IMG/VR virus record: IMGVR_UViG_3300022745_000088
Location: 1 to 38,777 of that record
Direction: 5' to 3' (one strand)
From: a virus
DNA: 38,777 bases
Part shown: in pieces, positions 1 through 5,949 of the stretch
Position numbering within the stretch: the stretch's first letter is position 1
Layout: each line of letters opens with the position of its first letter
Program-made: the position numbers and the translations under genes
Notes under the pieces: model-generated
Told to the model about the DNA's origin: nothing
Database searches by the model: none
The model's input: the letters and a program-made list of their open reading frames with translations, nothing else

Positions 1-20
1 GATAGACCCACAAACACGCT

Positions 21-43
21 CACCAAGCGCCCGCGATGGGCGC
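21..43 (-). promoter_or_regulatory. GC hairpin, possible variant early promoter
   Basis: A 6-bp stem GCGCCC/GGGCGC (27-32 and 38-43) with loop GCGAT lies just beyond the stop codon of the RNAPII large-fragment gene. It begins with CCAAGCGC, the same string that opens two of the five hairpins described further right, and has the same orientation, so it may drive a leftward gene outside the window. No T-run follows on either strand, so it is a poor terminator. The loop differs from GGYA, so the assignment is weak. Confidence 0.3.
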
Positions 44-55
44 ATGGCATTCTAA

Positions 56-1300
56 CTAGCAAAGTGCATAAGCACTTTCTCTAATCTTCTCACCCAAGGT
101 ATTAGATAACTTCGTAGAAGTACCAGGACTTCCATGAATCTGGCTCAACAGATCATCCAGAAGGTATGTATTTGCAAGCTCAGCCATGATTTCCCTGTAC
201 TGCCAACGCACCCAGTTCACATTATTAGGGTGTGCTTTGAAGTCATCATGCACAGTAACCAACTCAAATGGTTGGTACTGAAGCATCCCATTGATGATCT
301 TGGCAAGCTCTTCCAGATGTTCCTGGGACAACTCTTCAAGGTTCTCTTGGGTCAGGTAGGGCATGATCACAATGTCAGCAACACTACTTCTTTCGTACTG
401 TTCGACGTAGTAACCAGCCTTACCTGCTGGCTTGGATGTGCAGCGATTGGCTCCCATAATGCGTTCCAGCATCTCGATCTCAATCCATGCTGCTACTTGT
501 TCTGCAACCTCACGGTTGTAGTTGCAGCGTCTATGCATAGACCTGAGGACATATGCATCCACACTGTGAACGACATTGGCAGCATTGCTGAGGCCACTTT
601 TGGCACCTTTGTTCTCATAGAACTCATAGGTGAAGGTAGCGTGATCAAGCTCATCTACCTCGATCCTGGCCTCTACCTGCTTCATGACCTTGATACGTGC
701 ATCAAAGCCATCAGGAAGCTTCCAGCGATGCTCTAGGGCATAGGGTTGCCATGATGCCAACAAGTCCTGTAGAAGCTCCCAGGCACCAGGTGCAATGATC
801 TGTGCTGCTTGGTAGAAAGCAGCAAGCTCAGGAGTTTCTTCACCAAACAGACGTTTGGGGACGTTCTTAGACCCGTAGAAGCTCGTCATCAAAGCTTCCT
901 TGGCATCCTTACGTGATGCACTGAAACCGCCTCCTAGAAGGGTATTCATGGTCTCTGTGCACGCTGTATAGGCATCTGCACGTACGTTGGGATCAACCAA
1001 GCCAGTAGCTCTAGCACCAGCTTCACAGCCAGTCAGAACACTCATCATCTGAATGCCTGAGCATGTGCCATCAACACCTACCATGTGACCAATAGGATTG
1101 CCTTGTTGGGCATCCCTGATAGCCATGACAACTTTGATGTACATGGGCTTGGTTTCAGCATCGTTAGCCAATGCTTCTAGTTCATCCAGATGGTCCATAG
1201 ACCACTGGATACGTTCTTCGAACGTGAGCTTGTCCAGTCCATACTGGGTAGCTGCATCAATCAAGAGCCATTGAAAGCCCGTATACATAACCATTGCCAT
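56..1300 (-). CDS. N4-like RNA polymerase II, large C-terminal subunit (gp16-like)
   Basis: This 414-residue protein is the catalytic half of a T7-type single-subunit RNA polymerase that N4-like phages split into two chains. Motif A is VDGTCSGIQ with the metal-binding D77; motif B is R130-x3-K134-x7-Y142-G143, the exact T7 spacing; NVVHSVDAYVLR follows at 242-253; motif C is HDDF at 351-354, so D352 is the second catalytic aspartate. The start at 1300 has a strong AAGGAG site; an ATG ten codons upstream lacks one. Together with the 301-residue subunit at 2062-2967 it should form the enzyme that transcribes middle genes. In N4 the two genes are neighbours; here three small genes separate them. 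Confidence 0.93.
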   Translation of the reverse strand: MAMVMYTGFQWLLIDAATQYGLDKLTFEERIQWSMDHLDELEALANDAETKPMYIKVVMAIRDAQQGNPIGHMVGVDGTCSGIQMMSVLTGCEAGARATGLVDPNVRADAYTACTETMNTLLGGGFSASRKDAKEALMTSFYGSKNVPKRLFGEETPELAAFYQAAQIIAPGAWELLQDLLASWQPYALEHRWKLPDGFDARIKVMKQVEARIEVDELDHATFTYEFYENKGAKSGLSNAANVVHSVDAYVLRSMHRRCNYNREVAEQVAAWIEIEMLERIMGANRCTSKPAGKAGYYVEQYERSSVADIVIMPYLTQENLEELSQEHLEELAKIINGMLQYQPFELVTVHDDFKAHPNNVNWVRWQYREIMAELANTYLLDDLLSQIHGSPGTSTKLSNTLGEKIRESAYALC

Positions 1301-1310
1301 CTGTTTCTCC

Positions 1311-1559
1311 TTAATTAATATCAAAATCAAGTATCAATGCTTCAAGTTTCATCTCTTTAGGAAGGTCTGCAACTCTCTTCCATGTATGTCCTGCACCTCG
1401 ACGCTTCTTACGAACACGCCATTGAGTAGTCGGCGTACCGTAGCCTCTAGTAAGGCTGGGATATCTCTCATACACACCAAGATGAATCTCTGCGTATGCC
1501 AAACGCTTCTCTCTGAAGCCAATGCCGGGTATGTATGCATTAGCGATAGTCTTTGCCAT
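1311..1559 (-). CDS. Small basic hypothetical early protein
   Basis: An 82-residue basic protein with an Arg/Lys patch (RVRKKRRG) in its middle. The start at 1559 follows AAGGAG by six bases; an in-frame ATG 18 codons upstream would overlap the preceding gene and lacks a ribosome site. The C-terminus reads LPKEMKLEALILDFDIN, which resembles the VPKEL-LL-LLL ends of the next two small genes upstream, although the rest is not alike. It sits between the two RNAPII subunit genes, with 10 bases to the large-subunit start. I do not recognise a family; nucleic acid binding is possible from its charge but unproven. Confidence 0.7.
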   Translation of the reverse strand: MAKTIANAYIPGIGFREKRLAYAEIHLGVYERYPSLTRGYGTPTTQWRVRKKRRGAGHTWKRVADLPKEMKLEALILDFDIN

Positions 1560-1569
1560 TATTGGCTCC

Positions 1570-1806
1570 TTATTTAAGTAATAGATCCAATAGAAGAAGT
1601 TCTTTAGGAACATCCTCTATTAGCACTGGAGTTAGGTCTTTGAGATACCACTTATTACCACTGAAGAAGTTTCCATCAGGTACTCTGATGTAACAGCCAT
1701 CTGGTAAGTCATGTCTTTTCATTCCACTGAAGGGTAGGTCTTTATTTATGCAGAGATGTTCGTGGTAAACCAATCCTGCATAGTACACACGAGTTATGTA
1801 ACTCAT
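1570..1806 (-). CDS. Small hypothetical protein, VPKEL-tail family
   Basis: A 78-residue protein with an AGGAGAT site directly before ATG at 1806. It looks related to the 83-residue product just upstream: both begin with a short hydrophobic strand followed by V(Y/D)-type residues and a 'H-x-x-C/R-I-N' segment (EHLCIN versus EYTHIN), and both end in VPKEL followed by leucine repeats (VPKELLLLDLLLK). The pair is probably a tandem duplication. It lies in the leftward early operon between the RNAPII subunits. No enzymatic motif is visible and function is unknown. Confidence 0.7.
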   Translation of the reverse strand: MSYITRVYYAGLVYHEHLCINKDLPFSGMKRHDLPDGCYIRVPDGNFFSGNKWYLKDLTPVLIEDVPKELLLLDLLLK

Positions 1807-1813
1807 AAATCTC

Positions 1814-2065
1814 CTAAGATAGTAATAGGTTGAGTAGACGTAGCTCTTTGGGTACGTAATCTAAGATGACTTGCTTCTGGGATATATCCCACCAGCCATT
1901 AACTCCACCTCCATATCCATTAATGTATATAAGGATGTAGCCCATGTAGTGAAGCCCATGCTCTTTGAGTTCTGGAATCACCAAGTCAAGAGGCCACAAC
2001 CTGTTGATATGGGTATATTCCCTATGTAGATCGTTATCCACAAACACACGTATTACTTTGATCAT
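1814..2065 (-). CDS. Small hypothetical protein, VPKEL-tail family
   Basis: An 83-residue protein whose ATG overlaps the TGA of the RNAPII small-subunit gene (ATGA), so translation is probably coupled. It carries a Gly/Tyr-rich centre (INGYGGGVNGWW) and ends VPKELRLLNLLLS, much like the downstream neighbour's C-terminus. Position between the two RNAPII genes suggests a role early in infection, perhaps linked to the polymerase, but this is inference from position only. No known domain recognised. Confidence 0.72.
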   Translation of the reverse strand: MIKVIRVFVDNDLHREYTHINRLWPLDLVIPELKEHGLHYMGYILIYINGYGGGVNGWWDISQKQVILDYVPKELRLLNLLLS

Positions 2066-2967
2066 GGAACACCTGTGACATGTTCTTTCTTAGCAAAGTC
2101 GAGCATTGCTTTCTTGAAGGCTGTACCCTGAGTAGTGATGTGGTATCCACAGGAGTAGATACGACCACGCTTATCAACCTTATGAGTCAAGTAGAACTCG
2201 TTGCCTTGTTCTTCCATCAACTCATAGAACATATAGCTCTGACGCTTGAATGCATTCCAACCATCCGTCTTGTCCTGGGTATCCAGTTCAAAGGTTGGTT
2301 CCTCTTCTACATTGCATAGAAAAGGTACATTCAAACTCAATGCCACGTTGTTCATGGTATTCAGTACATCGAGGCACAGATCACCATCATGATGATTACC
2401 TGATCCAAGGATCAATGAATCATTGTGAGTGAGATATCCACTGCTGAAGTTATGGGTTAACTCCAGAGGTGAACACACCATTGGTGGTAGATACTGACTA
2501 TGCTCGATGAACTTAATAAGCTCAGGACTGAGTGGAATACGTGACACAACCATCAAGCTTGCTTGCTTGTTTTCTTTGGTAATGTCAAAGGCATCTGTAT
2601 TACACAGTACTGCCATTAACTCTGCCACAGTAGTAATAGCTTCAGTGCGATCACTGAACTTAAGCCTAGCTGCTATCTGTGCACTCACAGATGTGAATAG
2701 CTCTGGCTTCAATGAATAGGCAATGCCTACGAGTATGTCCATTACCAATGTAGGTACGTCCAACTGTTTAAGCTGAGCAATACGCTTCATCTTGGACTCA
2801 TAGTAGTTGCCATTCATGTAGTCATTGACTAGGCTATTACCCTGAACGATCTTCTTGAGCATTTCAGGATTGGTTTCAATAGCCTTACGAATCTTGGCAT
2901 CAATATGCTTGCGATTGAATCTCTCTTCGTTCATCTCCTGAAGAACGATTTGACGAATAGTGTCCAT
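2062..2967 (-). CDS. N4-like RNA polymerase II, small N-terminal subunit (gp15-like)
   Basis: This 301-residue protein corresponds to the N-terminal part of the split T7-like polymerase. Near its end, DKRGRIYSCGYHITTQGTAF (265-284) matches the T/DxxGR motif of single-subunit polymerases, which contacts the RNA:DNA hybrid near the active site; the chain then stops where the partner subunit with motifs A-C takes over. The ATG at 2967 overlaps the TAA of the macro-domain-like gene (TAATG) and has a GGAGAG site; an ATG four codons upstream lies inside that site and is less likely. With the 56-1300 product it should form N4-type RNAPII, needed for middle gene transcription. Confidence 0.9.
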   Translation of the reverse strand: MDTIRQIVLQEMNEERFNRKHIDAKIRKAIETNPEMLKKIVQGNSLVNDYMNGNYYESKMKRIAQLKQLDVPTLVMDILVGIAYSLKPELFTSVSAQIAARLKFSDRTEAITTVAELMAVLCNTDAFDITKENKQASLMVVSRIPLSPELIKFIEHSQYLPPMVCSPLELTHNFSSGYLTHNDSLILGSGNHHDGDLCLDVLNTMNNVALSLNVPFLCNVEEEPTFELDTQDKTDGWNAFKRQSYMFYELMEEQGNEFYLTHKVDKRGRIYSCGYHITTQGTAFKKAMLDFAKKEHVTGVP

Positions 2968-3311
2968 TAGTCTCTCCATCCTTGAGGAAGATTGCAGTTA
3001 GTGGGTGCACCAGTAAACATAGGTGCAATGTCTTTGTCTTGATAACCTGCCAAACCACATCCAATACGAGTGACATTGAATGTCAACTCTGGATGTTGAG
3101 TAGCAAACTGCTTGAAGTCATTCACGTAAACATGAATGTCTTTCAATGGCAGAGTACGAATGTTGTGGTCTTTAGTGGGTATGCCGTAACTATCACCTTG
3201 AAGGCCAATGCCCTGGCGATAGATAGCCCCGTGGTTCAATACTGCGTACTTAGCAGCACCTGCACCGTGAATGCCAGCTAGATTGCTGCCAAATACAAAT
3301 ATCTGTTTCAT
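2967..3311 (-). CDS. Macro-domain-like phage non-structural protein
   Basis: A 114-residue protein with the pattern FVFGSNLAGIHGAGAAKYA at 5-23 and TRIGCGLAGY at 81-90, typical of a widespread phage family distantly related to macro domains, which bind ADP-ribose and related ligands. GIPTKDHNIRTLP at 43-55 is also characteristic, and the ending GAPTNCNLPQGW is conserved in the family as I recall it. The start at 3311 has a TATGGAG site; an ATG four codons upstream is part of that site. It is the first gene after a hairpin promoter at 3344-3359 and is coupled to the RNAPII small subunit. The biochemical activity in phages is unproven; ADP-ribose binding is family inference. Confidence 0.8.
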   Translation of the reverse strand: MKQIFVFGSNLAGIHGAGAAKYAVLNHGAIYRQGIGLQGDSYGIPTKDHNIRTLPLKDIHVYVNDFKQFATQHPELTFNVTRIGCGLAGYQDKDIAPMFTGAPTNCNLPQGWRD

Positions 3312-3343
3312 TGGTTTCTCCATAAAGGCAAGAGCGCCAGCAC

Positions 3344-3359
3344 AAGCGCGGCAGCGCTT
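3344..3359 (-). promoter_or_regulatory. Hairpin early promoter (virion RNAP type)
   Basis: The + strand, which is the template for leftward genes, reads AAGCGC-GGCA-GCGCTT: a 6-bp stem with a four-base loop. It lies 33 bases before the macro-domain-like gene and after a leftward terminator. N4 virion RNAP recognises a small template-strand hairpin with a purine-rich loop (GGA in the P2 promoter) that extrudes from supercoiled DNA; five copies in the same orientation occur in the early region here. The tetraloop differs from N4's three-base loop. Confidence 0.65.
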
Positions 3360-3410
3360 TTATAGAGATAACTGTTTCAGCTGGGGTTTATTGTGTGTAG
3401 CAACCACGGG

Positions 3411-3443
3411 AAAAAACAAACCACCACCCCGAAGGGTAGTGGT
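3411..3443 (-). terminator. Leftward intrinsic terminator with UUCG loop
   Basis: On the minus strand a 10-bp stem ACCACTACCC/GGGTGGTGGT (one T-G wobble) closes a UUCG tetraloop and is followed by TTTGTTTTTT. It follows the 87-residue early gene by 8 bases and precedes the next hairpin promoter, so each early unit here has its own promoter and end. Confidence 0.9.
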
Positions 3444-3451
3444 TCACTGGA

Positions 3452-3715
3452 TTACTCCAGTGCGAAGCCGGAGCCATCGGCAGGAATGGCGGTCTGGTAA
3501 TCGATCTCGAGCGTAGCCAATATCTTCTGAGCACGCGACGGGTCTTCATTGAGCCAAGCCAACAGTGCCTTTTCATTAGGCTTGTTGTCTTTCAGCGGGA
3601 TGAAGCCGAGCTTCTTACGGCCACCAGCTTTGCTGGGCAGGTAGAAGTTCAGGAAGCCCTGAGCTTGCCAGTTAGTGTTGTTGGTATTGGACTGGGCGTT
3701 CGATTGATAAGCCAT
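3452..3715 (-). CDS. Small early hypothetical protein
   Basis: An 87-residue soluble protein. Residues 16-45 (WQAQGFLNFYLP, then KLGFIPLK) resemble a family of small phage proteins of unknown role in which an aromatic-rich strand is followed by a short Lys/Gly-rich turn; the second half, ending with DYQTAIP, looks helical. The start at 3715 has a TTGGAG site. It is a single-gene unit: hairpin promoter 45 bases upstream (3760-3773), UUCG terminator directly downstream. That compact arrangement suggests strong early expression. Function unknown. Confidence 0.75.
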   Translation of the reverse strand: MAYQSNAQSNTNNTNWQAQGFLNFYLPSKAGGRKKLGFIPLKDNKPNEKALLAWLNEDPSRAQKILATLEIDYQTAIPADGSGFALE

Positions 3716-3759
3716 GATAAAACTCCAAAAATGTGAATAACGGCAGGATTTGCCTTCTT

Positions 3760-3773
3760 AAGCGCGGTAGCGC
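3760..3773 (-). promoter_or_regulatory. Hairpin early promoter (virion RNAP type)
   Basis: AAGCGC-GGTA-GCGC on the + (template) strand, with a 4-bp GCGC stem and a GGTA loop, placed 45 bases before the 87-residue gene. It shares orientation and sequence with the copies at 5506 and 5758. Confidence 0.6.
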
Positions 3774-3876
3774 GATCAACGGTTCAAACTCCTTTACATC
3801 CCACATTCCCGCCACACATTTCAGCGGACGGAAACTCTACTCAACGCAGAGGATGAGATGTAAGGGAAGGTATGGA

Positions 3877-3966
3877 TTAGCCCCTCCAGGCCAGCATCAC
3901 ACCAATGCCTGCAAAGAGGACAACGGAGACGATGGCGTACAGAAGATCGACGTAGACGGATTTCAT
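3877..3966 (-). CDS. 29-residue single-pass membrane peptide
   Basis: A tiny gene starting at ATG 3966, six bases after AAGGAAA, and ending in TAA at 3877. The product is MKSVYVDLLY followed by a hydrophobic stretch of about 16 residues (AIVSVVLFAGIGVMLA) and a short WRG tail. This is a complete single transmembrane helix with a positively charged cytoplasmic end. The good ribosome site, the hydrophobic composition and its place between two early genes support it, although it is shorter than usual annotation limits. Early phage membrane peptides often affect host physiology or superinfection, but nothing here shows which. Confidence 0.6.
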   Translation of the reverse strand: MKSVYVDLLYAIVSVVLFAGIGVMLAWRG

Positions 3967-4020
3967 GATGTTTCCTTAGGTAGTGATACGTAGCGAGAGA
4001 GGATTAAGTTGTATTAAATT

Positions 4021-4052
4021 CACATGGAACTACCCTCAGGTAGAACCATGTG
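4021..4052 (-). terminator. Two-tier hairpin over a stop codon, possible terminator
   Basis: An outer stem CACATGG/CCATGTG and an inner stem CTACC/GGTAG are stacked, separated by symmetric two-base bulges. The TGA stop of the 73-residue gene lies in the inner loop. The minus strand continues AATTTAATAC, a weak U tract, so it may terminate or stabilise the small-gene operon message. Confidence 0.5.
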
Positions 4053-4257
4053 ATAGGTGACTGTTGAAGTGCTTGCGACGAGTGGTGGAAGTCAACTGAA
4101 TAGTTGTTCCACTGTCATCACAAATTTCAACAAGGTATGCATGAGCCGATAGCACTGGATAGTGTTTATCGACAGATACGTGCTGTAGCAGGTGCCCAGC
4201 TACAAATTGACGCATAGGTTTGAGGGTGACATAGGCCACCTCTTTATAAGTAGTCAT
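4036..4257 (-). CDS. Small early hypothetical protein
   Basis: A 73-residue protein, last in a chain of four overlapping small genes (4546-4896, 4403-4549, 4254-4403 and this one). Its ATG overlaps the TGA of the HTH-like gene upstream (ATGA). The middle part (AYLVEICDDSGTTIQLTSTTRRKHF) looks like a small beta-sheet followed by a basic segment. No family recognised. The coupling suggests it is made in step with its neighbours. Confidence 0.65.
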   Translation of the reverse strand: MTTYKEVAYVTLKPMRQFVAGHLLQHVSVDKHYPVLSAHAYLVEICDDSGTTIQLTSTTRRKHFNSHLSHGST

Positions 4258-4403
4258 GGGAATGCAACAAGATCATCCAGTCGAACGTATTCACGGATGA
4301 CTGTTAGAGGCACCAGACGTAGCTCTTCGGCTACTTGGATAGGTGGCAAGCCACGCTGCCATGCTTGATAGATGCGATCCATCTGTTCAGAACTGGGTTT
4401 CAT
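4254..4403 (-). CDS. 49-residue helix-turn-helix-like protein
   Basis: A short gene starting at ATG 4403 with a GGAGAT site seven bases upstream. Residues 9-40 (DRIYQAWQRGLP, then PIQVAEELRLVPLTVIREYV) fit a compact helix-turn-helix: a first helix, then VAEELRL-x-P-x-TVIREYV as the turn and recognition helix, like many homeodomain-like phage and transposon regulators. Its start overlaps the stop of the previous gene (TAATG) and its stop overlaps the next start (ATGA). A role as a small DNA-binding regulator is likely but not demonstrated; a partial family member of a larger regulator is the alternative. Confidence 0.65.
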   Translation of the reverse strand: MKPSSEQMDRIYQAWQRGLPPIQVAEELRLVPLTVIREYVRLDDLVAFP

Positions 4404-4549
4404 TAGTAAATCTCCATAAGGAATTGGTCGTATTTAGAAGTACCTTCAGCAATGACTTCATAGTCATCGCTCATATAGCTGTAGTCACCGATCTCGTTCC
4501 AATAGCACCACGTACCATCGGGCCAGAGGCAGATATCGTCTGAGTTCAT
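4403..4549 (-). CDS. 48-residue acidic Trp/Tyr-rich protein
   Basis: This gene starts at ATG 4549 overlapping the upstream TGA (ATGA) and ends in a TAA that overlaps the next start (TAATG). The product contains LWPDGTWCYWNEIGDY and MSDDYEVIAEGT, a pattern I recall from small phage proteins of unknown function in several families. Strong acidity and aromatic content suggest a protein-binding or DNA-mimic-like role, which is only speculation. The continuous overlap on both sides strongly supports that it is translated. Confidence 0.65.
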   Translation of the reverse strand: MNSDDICLWPDGTWCYWNEIGDYSYMSDDYEVIAEGTSKYDQFLMEIY

Positions 4550-4896
4550 TGCACACCACCATGCTTATTAAGCAGGTCGAGGACGACCTTTAGAGGCACA
4601 TGTGGATATACACCTCCAGGTCCATAGGTACAGTCCTCAGCATACTCATCAATGAGTACATCAGGACCACTAGGGAAACCCAGTTCAAAGAACTCATATG
4701 GTCCTACGTTGTCACGAGGACTACAGTAGTGCATAGAACTGGCCTGGACTGAGACTTGATAGCCATCAGCACAGACGATAGCTTTACAAGGATCACGATA
4801 TTCAGGGAATGAATCCAAGGTCTTGCCTTGTTTGACATAGACCTGAAGCATTTGATTAGTAACTAACATATACATCTCCGATGTAGGCTGAGACAT
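4546..4896 (-). CDS. Early hypothetical protein
   Basis: A 116-residue acidic protein and the first gene of the four-gene overlapping set; the hairpin promoter at 4913-4926 is 17 bases upstream of its ATG. A central segment SMHYCSPRDNVGPYEFFELGFP and the end HVPLKVVLDLLNKHGG are visible, the latter resembling a C-terminal helix that recurs in small neighbouring genes. No known domain recognised. The start lacks a strong ribosome site (GGAAAGG lies about 12 bases upstream). Confidence 0.7.
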   Translation of the reverse strand: MSQPTSEMYMLVTNQMLQVYVKQGKTLDSFPEYRDPCKAIVCADGYQVSVQASSMHYCSPRDNVGPYEFFELGFPSGPDVLIDEYAEDCTYGPGGVYPHVPLKVVLDLLNKHGGVQ

Positions 4897-4912
4897 TCAA
4901 CCTTTCCATAAC

Positions 4913-4926
4913 AAGTGCGGCAGCAC
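4913..4926 (-). promoter_or_regulatory. Hairpin early promoter with covarying stem
   Basis: AAGTGC-GGCA-GCAC on the template strand. Compared with the other copies the stem changes from GCGC/GCGC to GTGC/GCAC: both sides changed so that pairing is kept. That is direct evidence that the hairpin, not only the sequence, is under selection. It is placed 17 bases before the 116-residue gene. Confidence 0.65.
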
Positions 4927-5135
4927 GGTATTTAGGGAATATCGGGTGAGTATCGGAATGGGAGAGGGAAATGGAGGCATAGGAATAGTGTGAGGATATG
5001 GGTGATAGTCCACTGATAGCCAATCTCTATCACTCTCTCACTAACCCTGAGCACCAACTAGACTCTAGTTATGCACACTAGTTAACTAGCCTTCCTATTG
5101 GATGGACTATCTCTGGTGTGTAATGTGTGAATGTG
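4927..5135. other. Gene-free early region with inverted repeats
   Basis: I see no credible gene here. It holds a GTGATAG/CTATCAC inverted repeat (5002-5008 and 5027-5033) and four AACTAG half-sites: AACTAGA-C-TCTAGTT at 5056-5070 and the perfect palindrome CTAGTTAACTAG at 5078-5089. Such clustering looks like a protein-binding site or a structured untranslated RNA between two leftward units. Confidence 0.4.
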
Positions 5136-5171
5136 TAAAGACCTAAAGCTCACCACCGTAAGGTGATGAGC
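5136..5171 (-). terminator. Leftward intrinsic terminator
   Basis: The minus strand forms GCTCATCACC-TTAC-GGTGGTGAGC, a 10-bp stem with one wobble, followed by TTTAGGTCTTT. It comes just after the stop of the 67-residue gene. Confidence 0.75.
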
Positions 5172-5178
5172 GATAGGC

Positions 5179-5382
5179 TTACTTGGTAGCTGCGATGGTG
5201 AGCTTCTTGTCCGACTTCTCGAACTCAGCCCACTGACGTGCACGCTCAATACGTGCCTTATCTGCCATCTGTTGGGCAGATTCCTCAGCCATCATACCGA
5301 TAGCGTCCACTGCATTGGCATAACGGCCAACAGCAGTGAACAGAACGGTGATGGTAGCCAACAGTGCCTTGATTGCATTCAT
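5179..5382 (-). CDS. Small early protein with N-terminal hydrophobic helix
   Basis: A 67-residue protein. Residues 3-30 form a hydrophobic, alanine-rich helix (ALLATITVLFTAVG) and the rest is a charged amphipathic helix rich in Glu, Lys and Arg. It may be membrane-associated. The ATG at 5382 has a TAGGAGT site. It is a single-gene unit with a terminator right behind it and a hairpin promoter 124 bases upstream; the long leader in between holds a further stem-loop. No family assignment. Confidence 0.7.
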   Translation of the reverse strand: MNAIKALLATITVLFTAVGRYANAVDAIGMMAEESAQQMADKARIERARQWAEFEKSDKKLTIAATK

Positions 5383-5505
5383 AACAAACTCCTAAAACGT
5401 TTAAGGGATGTGGGCCTCAGAGTCCCACACGACAGCGCTGATAGCCGCTGATTACTAGGCTGACGAATGCCATGAGCTAGGGATGGGAGTCACCACATCC
5501 ATACC
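5383..5505 (-). other. Long leader with stem-loop
   Basis: Between the hairpin promoter at 5506 and the 67-residue gene lies a 123-base leader, much longer than those of the other early units. The segment around 5410-5430 folds as GTGGG-C-CTC-A-GAG-T-CCCAC on the + strand. Only very short reading frames without ribosome sites are present. It may be a regulatory leader or may contain an unrecognised small RNA. Confidence 0.35.
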
Positions 5506-5519
5506 AAGCGCGGTAGCGC
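5506..5519 (-). promoter_or_regulatory. Hairpin early promoter (virion RNAP type)
   Basis: CC-AAGCGC-GGTA-GCGC on the template strand. It follows the end of the 63-residue membrane gene by few bases on the leftward path, so it begins a new unit that reads into the 67-residue gene. Confidence 0.6.
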
Positions 5520-5526
5520 GCCTTAC

Positions 5527-5718
5527 TTACATCACCTCTGGATGAGGTGGGTGATTAGCAGCACACTTGTCGATGTATGCATCACCATGAACCATGCGCT
5601 CAATGAACGCTTCAATCTCACGACGAGTGAACGTCACACTAACCTTGTGCATGAACAACAGGGCGCAGACACCGTTGATGCACATGAATACCAAACCCAT
5701 TACAACGAACTCAAACAT
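5527..5718 (-). CDS. Small early membrane protein
   Basis: A 63-residue protein with an N-terminal transmembrane helix (residues 2-24, FEFVVMGLVFMCINGVCALLF) and a soluble tail that begins with a basic/acidic amphipathic segment (FTRREIEAFIERM) and ends with a His/Pro-rich stretch. I chose ATG 5718 because GGGAGT precedes it; an ATG 12 codons upstream would start inside the promoter hairpin zone. It is the first leftward gene of the early block, 40 bases after the hairpin at 5758. Function unknown; early membrane proteins commonly alter the host envelope. Confidence 0.65.
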   Translation of the reverse strand: MFEFVVMGLVFMCINGVCALLFMHKVSVTFTRREIEAFIERMVHGDAYIDKCAANHPPHPEVM

Positions 5719-5757
5719 AGCCAACTCCCATTGAACAGAGCAACATCGCTCCATGCC

Positions 5758-5771
5758 AAGCGCGGTAGCGC
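5758..5771 (-). promoter_or_regulatory. Hairpin early promoter (virion RNAP type)
   Basis: CC-AAGCGC-GGTA-GCGC on the template strand, identical over 16 bases to the copy at 5504-5519. It is the rightmost copy and so the first early promoter if DNA enters from this side. Confidence 0.6.
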
Positions 5772-5787
5772 AATGATCTATGGGGTG

Positions 5788-5871
5788 GGTAGGACACTAA
5801 GAATCACTATGGACAAAGGACCGGGGGGGATGCTTCGATGCATGAAGCCGGGAGAGTAAGTCCTGCCTCCA
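5788..5871 (+). other. Structured segment with tRNA-like ends
   Basis: GGTAGGAC (5788-5795) pairs over 8 bp (one T-G) with GTCCTGCC (5860-5867), followed by TCCA. Inside is a GCTTC/GAAGC hairpin (5832-5848) and a run of seven G. The ends mimic a tRNA acceptor with CCA, but no D-arm and no TTCGA loop in the right place can be drawn, so I do not call a tRNA. It may be a decayed tRNA or another structured RNA. Confidence 0.3.
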
Positions 5872-5904
5872 TACCCAGCTATCGATTTTTTCCAAAATGC
5901 GAAT

Positions 5905-5938
5905 GCTTAATTATTAAGCACCCCATTTCTAATATAGA
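5905..5938 (+). promoter_or_regulatory. Possible tRNA promoter overlapped by a palindrome
   Basis: The perfect palindrome GCTTAAT-T-ATTAAGC (5905-5919) overlaps TTAATT (5907-5912), a weak -35 candidate, with TAATAT (5930-5935) 17 bases on. Transcription would start near the tRNA 5' end at 5950. The palindrome could be an operator. Sequence match to a consensus promoter is only fair. Confidence 0.35.
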
Positions 5939-5949
5939 ATTCCTCCCTC

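Noticed and set aside
134-736. A 200-codon rightward frame opposite the RNAPII subunit
   Set aside because: RNAPII motifs A-C on the other strand define the coding strand; the rightward product has no recognisable domain.
4921-5000. Short leftward frame MPPFPSPIPILTR through the promoter hairpin
   Set aside because: It has no ribosome site and runs across the early promoter; composition is Pro-rich by chance.
5788-5871. A second tRNA gene
   Set aside because: Although the ends pair and TCCA follows, no T arm or D arm can be formed in the right places and there is a run of seven G, so it is listed only as a structured segment.
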